Assembly (NCBI RefSeq): GCF_021173085.1 | Contig: NZ_CP076412.1 | Coordinates: forward strand, 1,302,001-1,366,000 | Reading direction: 5' to 3' | DNA from: Ralstonia wenshanensis | GTDB lineage: Bacteria > Pseudomonadota > Gammaproteobacteria > Burkholderiales > Burkholderiaceae | Length of the DNA: 64,000 nucleotides | Shown here: positions 1 to 9,067 of the stretch, piece after piece | Numbering within the stretch: the stretch's first letter is position 1 | How the letters are laid out: every line of letters begins with the position of its first letter | The notes under the pieces: model-generated | The model's database searches: none | What the model was told of the DNA's origin: nothing | Seen by the model: only the letters and a program-made list of their open reading frames with translations | Translations under genes and position numbers: made by a program

Positions 1-1
1 G

Positions 2-238
2 AGCAACGTGGCACTGTATCCGGCACTGCACGCGTACTTTCGTGCGCACCGCCCGCCGCTGATGGCGGTGTGGGGTCGCAATGACACCATCTTCATTCCG
101 CCCGGCGCGGAGGCTTTCAAGCGCGACCTGCCGGATGCGGAGATCCACTTTGTCGACAGCGGCCACTTTGCGCTGGAGACGCACCATGCGGAAATTGGTG
201 CGCGCATGCTCGACTTTCTTGGCCGCGTGGTGAAGTAG
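2..238 (+). CDS. alpha/beta hydrolase, C-terminal fragment (5' end outside window)
   Basis: The reading frame is open from the window edge, so only about 78 C-terminal residues are visible. They match the end of an alpha/beta-hydrolase fold: a strand followed by the acid-bearing turn WGRNDTIF (catalytic Asp) and, about 40 residues later, DSGHFALE with the catalytic His. The nucleophile elbow lies upstream, so the substrate class cannot be judged. Its stop lies 9 bp from the stop of the convergent LysR gene, with no clear terminator between them. Confidence 0.8.
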   Translation, partial: SNVALYPALHAYFRAHRPPLMAVWGRNDTIFIPPGAEAFKRDLPDAEIHFVDSGHFALETHHAEIGARMLDFLGRVVK

Positions 239-247
239 CGCGCGGCG

Positions 248-1165
248 TCAGGGCATCGGCTGCATGGTGGCTTCGGCGACAAAGCGCTCCCGCAGGAACG
301 CCACCAGCGCCTTCACCGAAGGCGGCACGCCTGCGCGCGACGGATAGAGTGCGTGCAGGTCTGCCGGCTCGGGGGTCCAGCCTGGCAGCACCGTACGCAG
401 GCGGCCGCTGACAAGCGCCGCATGACAGCAGTGCAGCGGCAGGATAGCTAGCCCGAGCCCTGCGATGGCCGCTTCGCGCAGGGCGATGATGTTGTCGCTG
501 GCAAAGCGCGGGCGAATCGGCAGCGAGATCCGGTGCCTACGCGCATCCTGCAGCACCCAATCGCGGCTGCGGGTGAGCGAGCCTTGCCCCAGGCAAGGGA
601 AATCTTCCAGCGCGGCGGGGGTGTCCGGCTCGCCCACACGGGCAATCAATGCGGGGCTGGCCACCAGAACGCGCGGCGAGACCGCCAGATGCCGCGCCAC
701 CACATCGCGCGAGGGCAGTGGCCCCGTGGCCGCGCGGATCGCCACGTCAATGCGCTGCTCGATCAGGTCGACGTACGTATTGGACAAATCCAGCTCGATG
801 CGCAGCTTCGGATGCGCATCGGCAAACTCGGCCAGCCAGCCGGCGACCAGCGTTTCCGCCAGCAACGGCGATGTGCCGACGCGCAGCACGCCGGCCGGTT
901 CGCTGCGTGCTGCGCCGGCCAGCGCTTCAATGGCGGCAGATGCGTCGGCCATGTCGCGGGCATGCCGGTAGACCGCTTCACCCACGGGCGTGACCGATAC
1001 GCGATGGCTCGATCGCTGCAGCAGCCGCGTGCCGAGCTGAACCTCCAGTTCGGCAATGCGCCGGCTCAAACGCGACTTGGGAATGCCCGTGGCGCGCTCG
1101 GCGGCGGAAAAGCCACCGGCTTCCACCACGCGTGTGAAGAGGTACAGGTCGTCGAAGCGCTTCAT
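248..1165 (-). CDS. LysR-family transcriptional regulator
   Basis: A 305-residue protein of normal LysR length. The winged HTH is at residues 1-60 (FSAAERATGIPKSRLSRRI), followed by a two-lobed effector domain (about 90-300). The frame stays open further upstream, but the ATG at 1165 is chosen because homologues begin MxRFDDLxLF; the upstream extension is low-complexity and has no family resemblance. It diverges from the serine-hydrolase gene starting at 1350. LysR proteins usually repress themselves and act on the divergent neighbour, so control of that hydrolase is the natural inference. The effector is unknown. Confidence 0.88.
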   Translation of the reverse strand: MKRFDDLYLFTRVVEAGGFSAAERATGIPKSRLSRRIAELEVQLGTRLLQRSSHRVSVTPVGEAVYRHARDMADASAAIEALAGAARSEPAGVLRVGTSPLLAETLVAGWLAEFADAHPKLRIELDLSNTYVDLIEQRIDVAIRAATGPLPSRDVVARHLAVSPRVLVASPALIARVGEPDTPAALEDFPCLGQGSLTRSRDWVLQDARRHRISLPIRPRFASDNIIALREAAIAGLGLAILPLHCCHAALVSGRLRTVLPGWTPEPADLHALYPSRAGVPPSVKALVAFLRERFVAEATMQPMP

Positions 1166-1349
1166 ATTCGGTCGGGGTTGCGGTCGAACCGCATTGAAGC
1201 ATAGGCGCGGGCCGGACATTGTCGCGGGCAATGGATCAGCGCTGTACAGTGTCGCAGGGCCGGTTTGCGCGCGTCGGAATACCGTGCAGACCGGATCGGA
1301 GTCTGGCACGCCTGCGCCGCTCGCGCGGGCATCAATGCAAGGAGAAGGC

Positions 1350-2615
1350 ATGGACAGGCAAGGCACGCAAACGCAGGGGATGTCCCGTGATCGGCTGGAA
1401 CGGGTCGAGCGCTTCATCGATGACGCCTACATTGCGACCGGCAAGCTACCCGGCGCGCTCGTCCAGGTGTGGCGGCGCGGCGAACTGGCCTTGAACTCCA
1501 TGCTGGGCCTGGCCGACCGCGAGCGCCAGGTGCCGCTGGCTGAAGATTCGATCTTCCGCATCTACTCGATGACCAAGCCCATCACGTCGGTGGCGTTCAT
1601 GATGCTGGTGGAGGAATGCAAGGTTGCGCTGGACGATCCGGTCAGCAAGTTCATCCCCGCGTGGGCGAACCTGGGCGTGCACGCCGGCGGCTTCATGGAG
1701 GGCTTCCAGTCGCGCCCGGTCAAGCGCCCCATGCGCATGGTCGACCTGCTGCGCCACACCTCCGGGCTGATCTATGGCTTCCACCAGAACACGAATGTCG
1801 ACGCAGCGTACCGCCGGCTCAAGCTGGGCGACATTGCCACCGACGGCACGCTCGACGAGATGATCGAAAGGCTGGCCGGCGTGCCGCTGGAGTTCTCGCC
1901 GGGCGACGCGTGGAACTACTCCGTTTCCACCGATGTGCTGGGCTACCTGGTCGGCAAGATCAGCGGCATGCCGTTCGAGACGTTCCTGAAGGAACGGATT
2001 TTCGATCCGTTGGGCATGGTCGATACGGCCTTTCATGTGCCGGAAGAGAAGGCGTCTCGCTTCTGTGCGTGCTATGCCGTGGGCGCGATGGGCTCTAAGG
2101 TGGTGTCCGACCGTGGGCCGGTCTTGCAGGACGATCCGCGCGCGAGCCCCTATCTGAAGCCGCCCAGCTTCATTTCCGGCGGCGGTGGTTTGGTTTCCAC
2201 CGCGGCGGATTACCTGCGCTTCTCACGCATGCTGCTGCAGGGCGGCGAGCTGGACGGCGTGCGCCTGCTGGGGCCCAAAACGCTGGCGCTGATGACGGCC
2301 AACCATCTGCCGGGCGGGCGCGACATGTCGAGCCTGTCGTCGCCTTCGATGTTCAGCGAGGCCGCCTATGACGGCGTCGGATTCGGGTTGGGTTTCGCGA
2401 CCACGATCTCGCAGGCTGCCACGTTGATTCCCGGCAGCACGGGCGACTTCTTCTGGGGCGGCGCGGCCGGCACGTTCTTCTGGGTGGATCCGCAGGAAGA
2501 TCTGATCGGCCTGTTCCTGACGCAGGTGCTGCCGTCGTCTGCCTACCCCGTGCGCCGGCAATTGCGCACCCTGGTCTACAGCGCGATCACGGAAGTGGGT
2601 GGCGCGGTGCGTTGA
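1350..2615 (+). CDS. serine hydrolase, beta-lactamase/EstB (class C) family
   Basis: A 421-residue protein of the penicillin-binding-like serine hydrolase fold. The SxxK nucleophile motif is SMTK (Ser73, Lys76), a tyrosine motif WNYSVS follows (Tyr190), and a GGAAGTFFW segment near the C-terminus replaces the KTG triad. This pattern is usual for EstB-like esterases and related cytoplasmic hydrolases rather than true beta-lactamases. No signal peptide is visible. The ATG at 1350 is preceded by AAGGAG at 1339-1344. It stands alone, divergent from a LysR regulator. Ester hydrolysis is likely; the substrate is unknown. Confidence 0.85.
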   Translation: MDRQGTQTQGMSRDRLERVERFIDDAYIATGKLPGALVQVWRRGELALNSMLGLADRERQVPLAEDSIFRIYSMTKPITSVAFMMLVEECKVALDDPVSKFIPAWANLGVHAGGFMEGFQSRPVKRPMRMVDLLRHTSGLIYGFHQNTNVDAAYRRLKLGDIATDGTLDEMIERLAGVPLEFSPGDAWNYSVSTDVLGYLVGKISGMPFETFLKERIFDPLGMVDTAFHVPEEKASRFCACYAVGAMGSKVVSDRGPVLQDDPRASPYLKPPSFISGGGGLVSTAADYLRFSRMLLQGGELDGVRLLGPKTLALMTANHLPGGRDMSSLSSPSMFSEAAYDGVGFGLGFATTISQAATLIPGSTGDFFWGGAAGTFFWVDPQEDLIGLFLTQVLPSSAYPVRRQLRTLVYSAITEVGGAVR

Positions 2616-2621
2616 ACATCA

Positions 2622-2650
2622 GGGCGGCGGAGCATCGCGCGCCGCCGCCC
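2622..2650. terminator. GC-rich hairpin between convergent genes
   Basis: A perfect 9-bp inverted repeat (GGGCGGCGG / CCGCCGCCC, 11-nt loop) lies in the 60 bp between the serine-hydrolase stop and the amaB stop. There is no T-tract, so it is a candidate bidirectional terminator or transcript-end stabiliser only. Confidence 0.5.
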
Positions 2651-2675
2651 GAACATCACATCGATCAGGCGCGGA

Positions 2676-4208
2676 TCAAACGTCGAACCGGACGCCCTGC
2701 GCCAGCGGCAGCGCGCCGCTGTAGTTGACGGTGTTGGTGGCGCGGCGCATGTAGCCCTTCCACGCGTCCGAACCGGATTCCCGCCCGCCGCCGGTTTCCT
2801 TCTCGCCGCCGAATGCGCCGCCGATCTCGGCGCCCGACGTGCCGATGTTGACGTTGGCGATGCCGCAGTCGCTGCCTGCCGACGACATGAAGCGTTCGGC
2901 ATCGCTCAGGTTGGCCGTGAAGATCGCAGACGACAGGCCCTGCGGCACGCCGTTCTGGATCGCGATGGCCTGCTCGGTGTCGCCGTCATACGTCACGACA
3001 TAGAGGATGGGCGCGAAGGTCTCGCTTTCCATTACCTTCGTCGGCTTCGGCATCTTGACCAGCGCAGGGCGCACGTACCAGGCATCGGCGCCCAGATCTT
3101 CACGCACGCGCTCGCCACCCAGCACTTCGCCGCCTTCAGCGCGCGCCTGCGCGAGTGCCTGCTGCATGCCGTCGAAGGCAGTCTGGTCGATCAACGGGCC
3201 GACCAGCGTGCCGTCGGCCAGCGGGTCGCCAATCGCAATGCTCTGATAGATCTTTTCCAGACGAGCCAGCAGCGTGTCGGCCACCGAGCGGTGCACGATC
3301 AGGCGGCGCAACGACGTGCAGCGTTGGCCCGCTGTGCCGACGGCCGCAAACGTGATGGCGCGCGCCGCCAATTCCAGGTCCGCCGAGGGCGTGACGATCA
3401 TTGCGTTGTTGCCGCCCAGCTCCAGGATCGAGCGGCCGAAGCGCTCCGCCACCTTCACGCCCACCTGACGGCCCATGCGCGTCGAGCCCGTGGCGCTGAC
3501 CACCGGCACAAGGTGGCTGGCCACCAGCGCCTCGCCCACGTCGCGCCCGCCGATCAGCAACTGGCTCAGACCAGCAGGAATCGCCCCCGGCTTTTCGGCA
3601 TTGAACGCGTCGACCACCTGTTGCATCAGATGCTGACAAGCGATGGCGGTGAGCGGCGTTTTCTCCGACGGCTTCCACACGATGGCGTTGCCGCACACGA
3701 GGGCGAGCGCGGCGTTCCACGACCACACCGCCACCGGAAAGTTGAACGCCGAAATAATGCCCACCACGCCCATCGGATGCCACGTTTCCATCATCCGGTG
3801 CCCAGGGCGCTCGCTGGCGATGGTCAGGCCATGCAGTTGCCGCGACAGGCCGACGGCAAAGTCGCAGATGTCGATCATCTCCTGTACTTCGCCCAGGCCT
3901 TCGGAGGTGATCTTGCCGGCCTCCAACGACACCAGTTCGCCAAGCGCCGCTTTGTGCGTGCGCAGAACCTCGCCCAGGCGGCGCACGAGTTCGCCGCGCA
4001 CGGGCGCCGGCACGATGCGCCATGCCAGATACGCCTGATGCGCGCTCTGGATAGCAGCCTCGGCCTCGCCGGCGGTGTGCGATTTCACGGTCGCCAGTAC
4101 CGCTCCGTCGCGCGGGGCGCGGCTTGTCCAGTCCGTGCCTTCATAGACCTTCAGGTCCAGGCCGAGGGCCTTCAGTACGGCCTGCAATCGTGTTCGTGAA
4201 TCTGACAT
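2676..4208 (-). CDS. amaB: ALDH7-type aldehyde dehydrogenase, likely 2-aminoadipate-6-semialdehyde (piperideine-6-carboxylate) dehydrogenase
   Basis: A 510-residue NAD-dependent aldehyde dehydrogenase of the antiquitin (ALDH7/AmaB) branch. Visible landmarks are SAFNFPV (Asn156), the general-base strand ILELGGNN (Glu263) and the nucleophile in GTAGQRCTSLRRL (Cys297). Members oxidise L-2-aminoadipate 6-semialdehyde, in equilibrium with piperideine-6-carboxylate, to 2-aminoadipate in lysine/pipecolate breakdown. It is the last gene of an eight-gene operon behind transporter and dehydrogenase genes. hglS and an aminotransferase, which act on the next intermediates, lie 10 kb away in the same island. 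Another semialdehyde is possible, but context and subfamily agree. Confidence 0.85.
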   Translation of the reverse strand: MSDSRTRLQAVLKALGLDLKVYEGTDWTSRAPRDGAVLATVKSHTAGEAEAAIQSAHQAYLAWRIVPAPVRGELVRRLGEVLRTHKAALGELVSLEAGKITSEGLGEVQEMIDICDFAVGLSRQLHGLTIASERPGHRMMETWHPMGVVGIISAFNFPVAVWSWNAALALVCGNAIVWKPSEKTPLTAIACQHLMQQVVDAFNAEKPGAIPAGLSQLLIGGRDVGEALVASHLVPVVSATGSTRMGRQVGVKVAERFGRSILELGGNNAMIVTPSADLELAARAITFAAVGTAGQRCTSLRRLIVHRSVADTLLARLEKIYQSIAIGDPLADGTLVGPLIDQTAFDGMQQALAQARAEGGEVLGGERVREDLGADAWYVRPALVKMPKPTKVMESETFAPILYVVTYDGDTEQAIAIQNGVPQGLSSAIFTANLSDAERFMSSAGSDCGIANVNIGTSGAEIGGAFGGEKETGGGRESGSDAWKGYMRRATNTVNYSGALPLAQGVRFDV

Positions 4209-4275
4209 GGCGTGAATCCTTGCTCTTCTCTCGTGTTCAATCGAAAAACTGTTGCGGTGCGGTGATGTGTAACGC

Positions 4276-5340
4276 TCAACGCTCGACGACGCGGTTCCAG
4301 CGCTTGCTCCACTCGGGGCGCTCGGCGTTGATCACATCCCAGTCCAGCGCAACGGCCGTCTTCAGGATGGTGTTCATCTTGTTCTGCTCTTCGGCCGCCT
4401 TGCCCTTGAGCGGGGCCTTGGGGTTGACTGGATTGTAGGAGCCGTTTTCCATGGCGAGCGCTTGGGCCTCGGGGCTGATCAGGTAATCCACGAGCTTCTG
4501 CGCCAGGTCGGCATCTGGGTTGTTGGCCAGCACGCATTGCGCCGTCAGCAGAACGACGGCGCCTTCCTTGGGCGCGACGAATTCCATCGGGATGCCCTTG
4601 GACTTCATCAGCTCCACCTGCGTGAGCGTGTACGGGAACAGCGCTGCATCGCCGGCCTGCATCATCTCCACCACCTTCGAAGAGTTCGGGATGTACTCGA
4701 CCACGTTCGGGCCGATGGTGGTCGGCCATGCCTTGAAGGCCGGTTCGACGTTCTTTTCCGTGCCGCCCTTGAGGCGGTTGAACATCAGGAAGGCATCGAG
4801 CCCGAACGACGAAGCCGGCATGGATTGCACGACCACCTTGCCCTTGTATTTCGGGTCAGCCAGATCGCCCCACGAGGTGGGCGGCGTCCAGCCCTTGTCG
4901 GCAAAGATCTTGGTGCTGTAGGCCAGGCCCGTCAGGCCCATCGACAAGCCCACCGCGTAGTCACCCTTGAGGTGCGCAATGGCCGGCACGGTCGACAGGT
5001 TGGCCGAAGGCTTGAGCTTTTCGCACAGCCCCATGCCGATGGCGCGGAACATGACGCCGTCGTCCAGCGTCATCACATGCATCTGTGCGCGGCCCTTGGT
5101 CGCCTGCGCCTTGGCGAGGATGTCGGTCGAGGTGCCGGGCACGACAACGACCTTGACGTTGTTGGCCTTCTCGAACGGCGGGAATACGAACTGGGTGTAG
5201 GTGCGTTCCATGTTGCCGCCGTTCATGCCGATGTACAGCGTCTTGGTGTCGGCGTGGGCGGTGCCCGCGGCGAGCAGCGCCATACCGGCAGCCGCAGCAA
5301 TGACGGACGTGAACGATGTTTTCGCGTGTTTCACAAGCAT
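4276..5340 (-). CDS. periplasmic substrate-binding protein of a PotD/opine-type ABC transporter
   Basis: A 354-residue extracellular solute-binding protein (family 1, PotD/iron-type fold). The first 30 residues form a Sec signal peptide with a hydrophobic core ending in an AHA-type cleavage site, followed by KTLYIGMNGG. ATG 5340 is preferred over ATGs further upstream because AGGAGA sits about 7 nt before it. Its permeases and ATPase are encoded upstream in the same operon but separated from it by the three dehydrogenase genes, so uptake and oxidation are encoded together. The context suggests a cyclic amino acid ligand such as pipecolate; the sequence alone does not fix the ligand. Confidence 0.85.
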   Translation of the reverse strand: MLVKHAKTSFTSVIAAAAGMALLAAGTAHADTKTLYIGMNGGNMERTYTQFVFPPFEKANNVKVVVVPGTSTDILAKAQATKGRAQMHVMTLDDGVMFRAIGMGLCEKLKPSANLSTVPAIAHLKGDYAVGLSMGLTGLAYSTKIFADKGWTPPTSWGDLADPKYKGKVVVQSMPASSFGLDAFLMFNRLKGGTEKNVEPAFKAWPTTIGPNVVEYIPNSSKVVEMMQAGDAALFPYTLTQVELMKSKGIPMEFVAPKEGAVVLLTAQCVLANNPDADLAQKLVDYLISPEAQALAMENGSYNPVNPKAPLKGKAAEEQNKMNTILKTAVALDWDVINAERPEWSKRWNRVVER

Positions 5341-5366
5341 GGTGGTCTCCTGGGGCATCAAGTGCA

Positions 5367-6500
5367 TCAAGCTGCGGGTGGCAGAAAGCGTTGGATGGAA
5401 AAGGGTTCGATCGGTGTGGTGGTGCGGCCTTCGGCAATCAGTTCGGCCATGACATCGCCCACACCGGGGCCGAGCTGGAAGCCGGCGCCGGCAAAGCCGA
5501 ACGCGTGGAACAGGCCGGGGCGGCGGGCACTGGGGCCAATCACGGGTTGGTCGTCCGGCAGGTTGCCTTCCGTGCCGCTCCAGGTGCGGATGATGTGCGC
5601 GCCCGTGAGTTGCGGCAGCAGGGCCGCCAATTGCGGCAGCTGGCGCAGGATCGCCACGTGCGACGAGCGTGCGCGCTGGTCATCCAGCACGTAGCCGCGC
5701 CCGCCGCCGAAGACCACATTGCCGCGCCGCACCTGGCGGCAATAGATGCCGCCGCCTTCCACGCCCAGACTCCAGGGCAGGAAGAACGGCAGCGGCTCGG
5801 TCACGCCCATGGTGGGCGGGATGGTGAACATGGGCACGGGCTCGCCCCATTGCGCGGCAAACTGGGCGGCCCACGCTCCGGCACAGTTGACCAGCGCGGA
5901 GGCTTTGACCTCCAGATCGCGGTCATGCTGGCGTGCATGGACGACGAAGCGCGCACCATCGTGCTCGACCGATTGCACCGGCGCGTGCTCGCGCACATCG
6001 GCACCGGCAGCCTGCGCGGCGCGTGCAAATGCGGGCGACAGCAGGCGCGGATTGGCCTGTCCGTCTTCCGGGCACAGCGAGCCGCCGACGATCTGATCGC
6101 CGCCCATCGGAAAATACTTCTGCAGCGCGGTCCGGCCTTCAATGAGCTGCAAGCCGAGGCCAAACCCCTCGCTGCGCGCCGCATAACCGGCCAGCGATTC
6201 CATGTCGGCCACGCTGCGCGCGATCTTGAAGTGCCCGCTGCGCTCGTACTCGGCCTCGGTGCCGATCAGCTCGGTCAGGCGCCCCCAGATCTGGTGCGAA
6301 CGCTGCGCTAGCGGCAATTGCTCAATGGACCGCCCCTGGCGGCGCACACCGCCAAAGTTGACGCCGCTGGAGCGCGATCCGCACAGGTCGCGCTCGAGCA
6401 AGGTGACGGCCAGCCCACGCCGCCGCAGGAACAGCGCCGTGGCGCTGCCCATGATGCCGCCGCCGATGATGGCCACGTCGCATGCAAGCTGCTCACGCAT
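5367..6500 (-). CDS. FAD-dependent amine/imino-acid dehydrogenase subunit (HcnC/OoxB/DAO family)
   Basis: A 377-residue D-amino-acid-oxidase-fold (PF01266-type) flavoprotein. The dinucleotide-binding motif IIGGGIMGSATALFL is at residues 10-24, and a C-terminal FHAFGFAGAGFQLGPG segment closes the FAD site. It overlaps the upstream HcnB-like gene by 8 bp, and an [2Fe-2S] subunit gene precedes that. This three-gene arrangement is characteristic of heteromeric membrane-linked dehydrogenases: hydrogen cyanide synthase, opine/octopine oxidase and D-hydroxyproline dehydrogenase. It would be the substrate-oxidising subunit. With amaB in the operon, oxidation of pipecolate to piperideine-carboxylate is the best inference. 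Confidence 0.8.
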   Translation of the reverse strand: MREQLACDVAIIGGGIMGSATALFLRRRGLAVTLLERDLCGSRSSGVNFGGVRRQGRSIEQLPLAQRSHQIWGRLTELIGTEAEYERSGHFKIARSVADMESLAGYAARSEGFGLGLQLIEGRTALQKYFPMGGDQIVGGSLCPEDGQANPRLLSPAFARAAQAAGADVREHAPVQSVEHDGARFVVHARQHDRDLEVKASALVNCAGAWAAQFAAQWGEPVPMFTIPPTMGVTEPLPFFLPWSLGVEGGGIYCRQVRRGNVVFGGGRGYVLDDQRARSSHVAILRQLPQLAALLPQLTGAHIIRTWSGTEGNLPDDQPVIGPSARRPGLFHAFGFAGAGFQLGPGVGDVMAELIAEGRTTTPIEPFSIQRFLPPAA

Positions 6501-7926
6501 GGTGGCCCTCCGGTTCGATCACCTCGGTCACATCCAGCGGCAGCGGCTTGATCGGTGCCTGACCGCGCAATCGGCCCACCTGTTCCAGCGGCACGGACTG
6601 CGCGTGTGCCAGAATTTCCGCCGCCGCCGCGCCGCACATCCGGCCCTGGCAGCGGCCCATGCCGACCCGGCACAGCGCCTTCAGCCGGTTCAGCTCGTGC
6701 ACGCCGCATTCGGCTGCCGTCTGGCGCAGGGTGCCCGCGGTGACGTTTTCGCAGCGGCATACCACCAGGTCGTCGCTGGCGTGCGCGGCCCAGTCATCGG
6801 GAAACGGGAAGGCGACTTCCAGCGCGTGGCGGAACCGCTCGATCTTCTGCAGGCGCTGGCGTAGCGCAGCCAAGCGATCGGTATCGACCGAGATTTGCCG
6901 ATCCTGCAACAAGGCGAGCGCGGCCAATTCGCCGGAGTACTCGGCTGCATCGGCGCCCATGATGCCCGCGCCATCGCCTGCCAGATAGACGCCAGCGACC
7001 GAGCTGCGGCGCATGGCGTCGATGCGCGGCACGTGGCAGCGGTGCAGTGCAGAAAACTCGAACGCGCAGCCCAGCAGATCGGCGAGCTGTGTTTCGGGCC
7101 GCAGTGCGTAACCCATGCCCACCGCGGAGCATGCGGTGCGCTGCTCGCGGCCGGTGCTGTCTTGCCACACGAGTTGTTCCACCGCCGCATCGCCTTCGGC
7201 GCGCAGCAATCGCACGCCGTGGTGCATCGGAATGCCATGCAGCTTGAGCCAGCCGACCAGTGCCATCCCCTTGGCCATGACGGCGGGCTGCCCCAGCATG
7301 GCCGGTGCCGCCTTGTAGCGCGCGGAGGCAGGCGCGCTGTCGAGCACCGCCACAACGTTCGCGCCGGCCTTGGCGTACTGGCAGGCCACCAGATATAGCA
7401 GCGGGCCGGTGCCGGCAAACACGACGGCATCGCCAATCGCGCAGCCCTGGTACTTGAGCGCGACTTGCGCGCCGCCCAGCGTATAGACGCCAGGCAGCGT
7501 CCAACCCGGGATGGGCAGCACGCGGTCGGTGGCGCCGGTGGCGACGATGACGTCGCGCCAGGGCAGGCTGCTGACCGCGCGCGTCGGCACATGCAGCAGG
7601 TCGAGCAGATCGGGCTGGGCATTCCACACCAGGGTCTGCGGGTGGTAATCGATCTGCGGCTGGAGCTGGTCAAAGGCGGCGTGTACGGCCTGCGCTCGCG
7701 CGGCTTCGGTGCCATACAAATCGGCGGCGCTGCGGGCGAAGCCATCCGGCTGGCGGCGATAGATCTGGCCGCCGGCGCGCGGGGCTTCATCCAGCACGAT
7801 GGGCTTGAGGCCGTGTGCCAGCAGCGTCTGCGCCGCGCGCACGCCTGCCGGTCCGGCACCGATGATGACGGGCTGCAGATCCTGTTGCGATTGCCGCTGC
7901 AGTGTGGGGGCGGGTTGCGTCATCAC
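6493..7926 (-). CDS. FAD/NAD(P)-binding electron-transfer subunit with BFD-like [2Fe-2S] domain (HcnB/OoxA family)
   Basis: A 477-residue pyridine-nucleotide-disulfide-type flavoprotein. An N-terminal FAD motif, VIIGAGPAGVRAAQ, lies at about residues 20-33, and a second Rossmann motif (VVFAGTGPLLYLVA) in the middle. The C-terminal cysteines, CRCENVT ... CRVGMGRCQGRMC, match the BFD-like [2Fe-2S] domain found in HcnB and the SoxA/OoxA subunits. It is the middle gene of the dehydrogenase trio: the gene before it overlaps by 4 bp and the gene after by 8 bp, implying coupled translation and fixed stoichiometry. Its likely role is electron relay from the DAO-type subunit toward quinone. Confidence 0.82.
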   Translation of the reverse strand: MMTQPAPTLQRQSQQDLQPVIIGAGPAGVRAAQTLLAHGLKPIVLDEAPRAGGQIYRRQPDGFARSAADLYGTEAARAQAVHAAFDQLQPQIDYHPQTLVWNAQPDLLDLLHVPTRAVSSLPWRDVIVATGATDRVLPIPGWTLPGVYTLGGAQVALKYQGCAIGDAVVFAGTGPLLYLVACQYAKAGANVVAVLDSAPASARYKAAPAMLGQPAVMAKGMALVGWLKLHGIPMHHGVRLLRAEGDAAVEQLVWQDSTGREQRTACSAVGMGYALRPETQLADLLGCAFEFSALHRCHVPRIDAMRRSSVAGVYLAGDGAGIMGADAAEYSGELAALALLQDRQISVDTDRLAALRQRLQKIERFRHALEVAFPFPDDWAAHASDDLVVCRCENVTAGTLRQTAAECGVHELNRLKALCRVGMGRCQGRMCGAAAAEILAHAQSVPLEQVGRLRGQAPIKPLPLDVTEVIEPEGHHA

Positions 7927-8249
7927 GCGGCGCCCTCACTGCCGGCCGGTTGCGTGCAGATGTGCATGCCCGGTTCGATCATGGTCTGGCAGGCACGCAG
8001 CGATCTGCCGTCGGCCAGGCGCACCCAGCAGTCCTGGCATGCGCCCATCAGGCAGAAGCCGGCGCGCGGCTGCTTACTGAATTCATTGATGCGCAACTGG
8101 CGCGTTTGCGTGAGCACGGCCGTCAGAACGGTATCGCCGGCCAGCGCTTCGGCGGGGTGGCCGTCCAGCACAAAGGCCACCGTGGGGCGATTGCGCTCTT
8201 TGAGGCGCTGGAGCTGCGCGCGGGCAGAGCGGTTTGCAGGAGCATTCAT
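7923..8249 (-). CDS. small (2Fe-2S)-binding subunit (HcnA/OoxC-like)
   Basis: A 108-residue protein with a plant-type ferredoxin-like core. The cysteine cluster CLMGACQDCWV and a following RAC cysteine supply four [2Fe-2S] ligands. The size and partner genes match the HcnA-type gamma subunit of heterotrimeric amino-acid dehydrogenases. It is the first gene of the trio, 13 bp after the permease gene, and its end overlaps the HcnB-like gene by 4 bp. Confidence 0.82.
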   Translation of the reverse strand: MNAPANRSARAQLQRLKERNRPTVAFVLDGHPAEALAGDTVLTAVLTQTRQLRINEFSKQPRAGFCLMGACQDCWVRLADGRSLRACQTMIEPGMHICTQPAGSEGAA

Positions 8250-8262
8250 CGTGATCTCTGTC

Positions 8263-9057
8263 TCAATGCTTGCCGATCAGAATTCGGTCCAGGCCATAGA
8301 CCTTGTCCAGCAGCAGCATCAGCGCGAGCGTGAGGAAGACGATCAGCGCCGAGACGGCGGCCATCATCGGGTCGAGCGATTCCGTGGCGTACATGTACAT
8401 GCGCACCGGCAGCGTGACGGTGGCGGGCGACACCACGAAGATCGACATCGTCAGCTCATCAAAGCTGTTGATGAAGGCCAGCAGCCAGCCGCCCGTGATG
8501 CCCGGCAGGATCATCGGCAGCGTCATGCGGCGGAACACCGTAAAGCTGCTTGCGCCCAGCGAATAAGCAGCATGCTCGACCGAGTGGTCAAAGCCCACCA
8601 GCGCCGCCATCACCAGCCGCATCGTGTACGGCGTGACGATCAGCGCGTGCGCGAAGATCAACCAGCCGAAGCTGCCTTGGCCACCCACCAGCGAGAACAT
8701 GCGCAGCAACGCCACGCCCAGCACAAGGTGCGGAATGATCAGCGGCGACAGAAACACGCCTTGCAGATACTGCAGCCCCGGCGCACGGAAGCGCACGATG
8801 GCCATGGCAGCCGGCACCGCCAGCGCGGTCGACAGCGTGGCTGCAGCCAGGCCCAGCCAGAGGCTGTTCCAGAACGACTGCACGAAGTCGGGGTGATGCA
8901 GCACCTGGTCGAACCAGCGCAGCGAGAAATGACTGGTCGGCAGCGTGAGCGTTTCTTCGGGCGTGAAGGCGACGATGCACACGATCACCAGCGGTGCCAA
9001 CATGAAGGTGATGACGAGCGCGTTGAAGATGAGCGCGAGCGGTCCGTTCTTTTGCAT
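8263..9057 (-). CDS. ABC transporter permease (PotC type)
   Basis: A 264-residue inner-membrane protein with about six hydrophobic helices, starting with LALIFNALVITFMLAPLVIV. The EAA-type loop contacting the ATPase is around HAAYSLGASSFTVFRR. It belongs to the spermidine/putrescine and 2-aminoethylphosphonate/opine importer family. It follows the PotB-like gene by 10 bp and precedes the [2Fe-2S] subunit gene by 13 bp, so transport and catabolic genes share one transcript. Confidence 0.88.
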   Translation of the reverse strand: MQKNGPLALIFNALVITFMLAPLVIVCIVAFTPEETLTLPTSHFSLRWFDQVLHHPDFVQSFWNSLWLGLAAATLSTALAVPAAMAIVRFRAPGLQYLQGVFLSPLIIPHLVLGVALLRMFSLVGGQGSFGWLIFAHALIVTPYTMRLVMAALVGFDHSVEHAAYSLGASSFTVFRRMTLPMILPGITGGWLLAFINSFDELTMSIFVVSPATVTLPVRMYMYATESLDPMMAAVSALIVFLTLALMLLLDKVYGLDRILIGKH

Positions 9058-9067
9058 GTGCGCTCCT

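Noticed and set aside
1350-2615. Calling the serine hydrolase an antibiotic-resistance beta-lactamase
   Set aside because: No signal peptide and no KTG motif; it looks like an EstB-type esterase.
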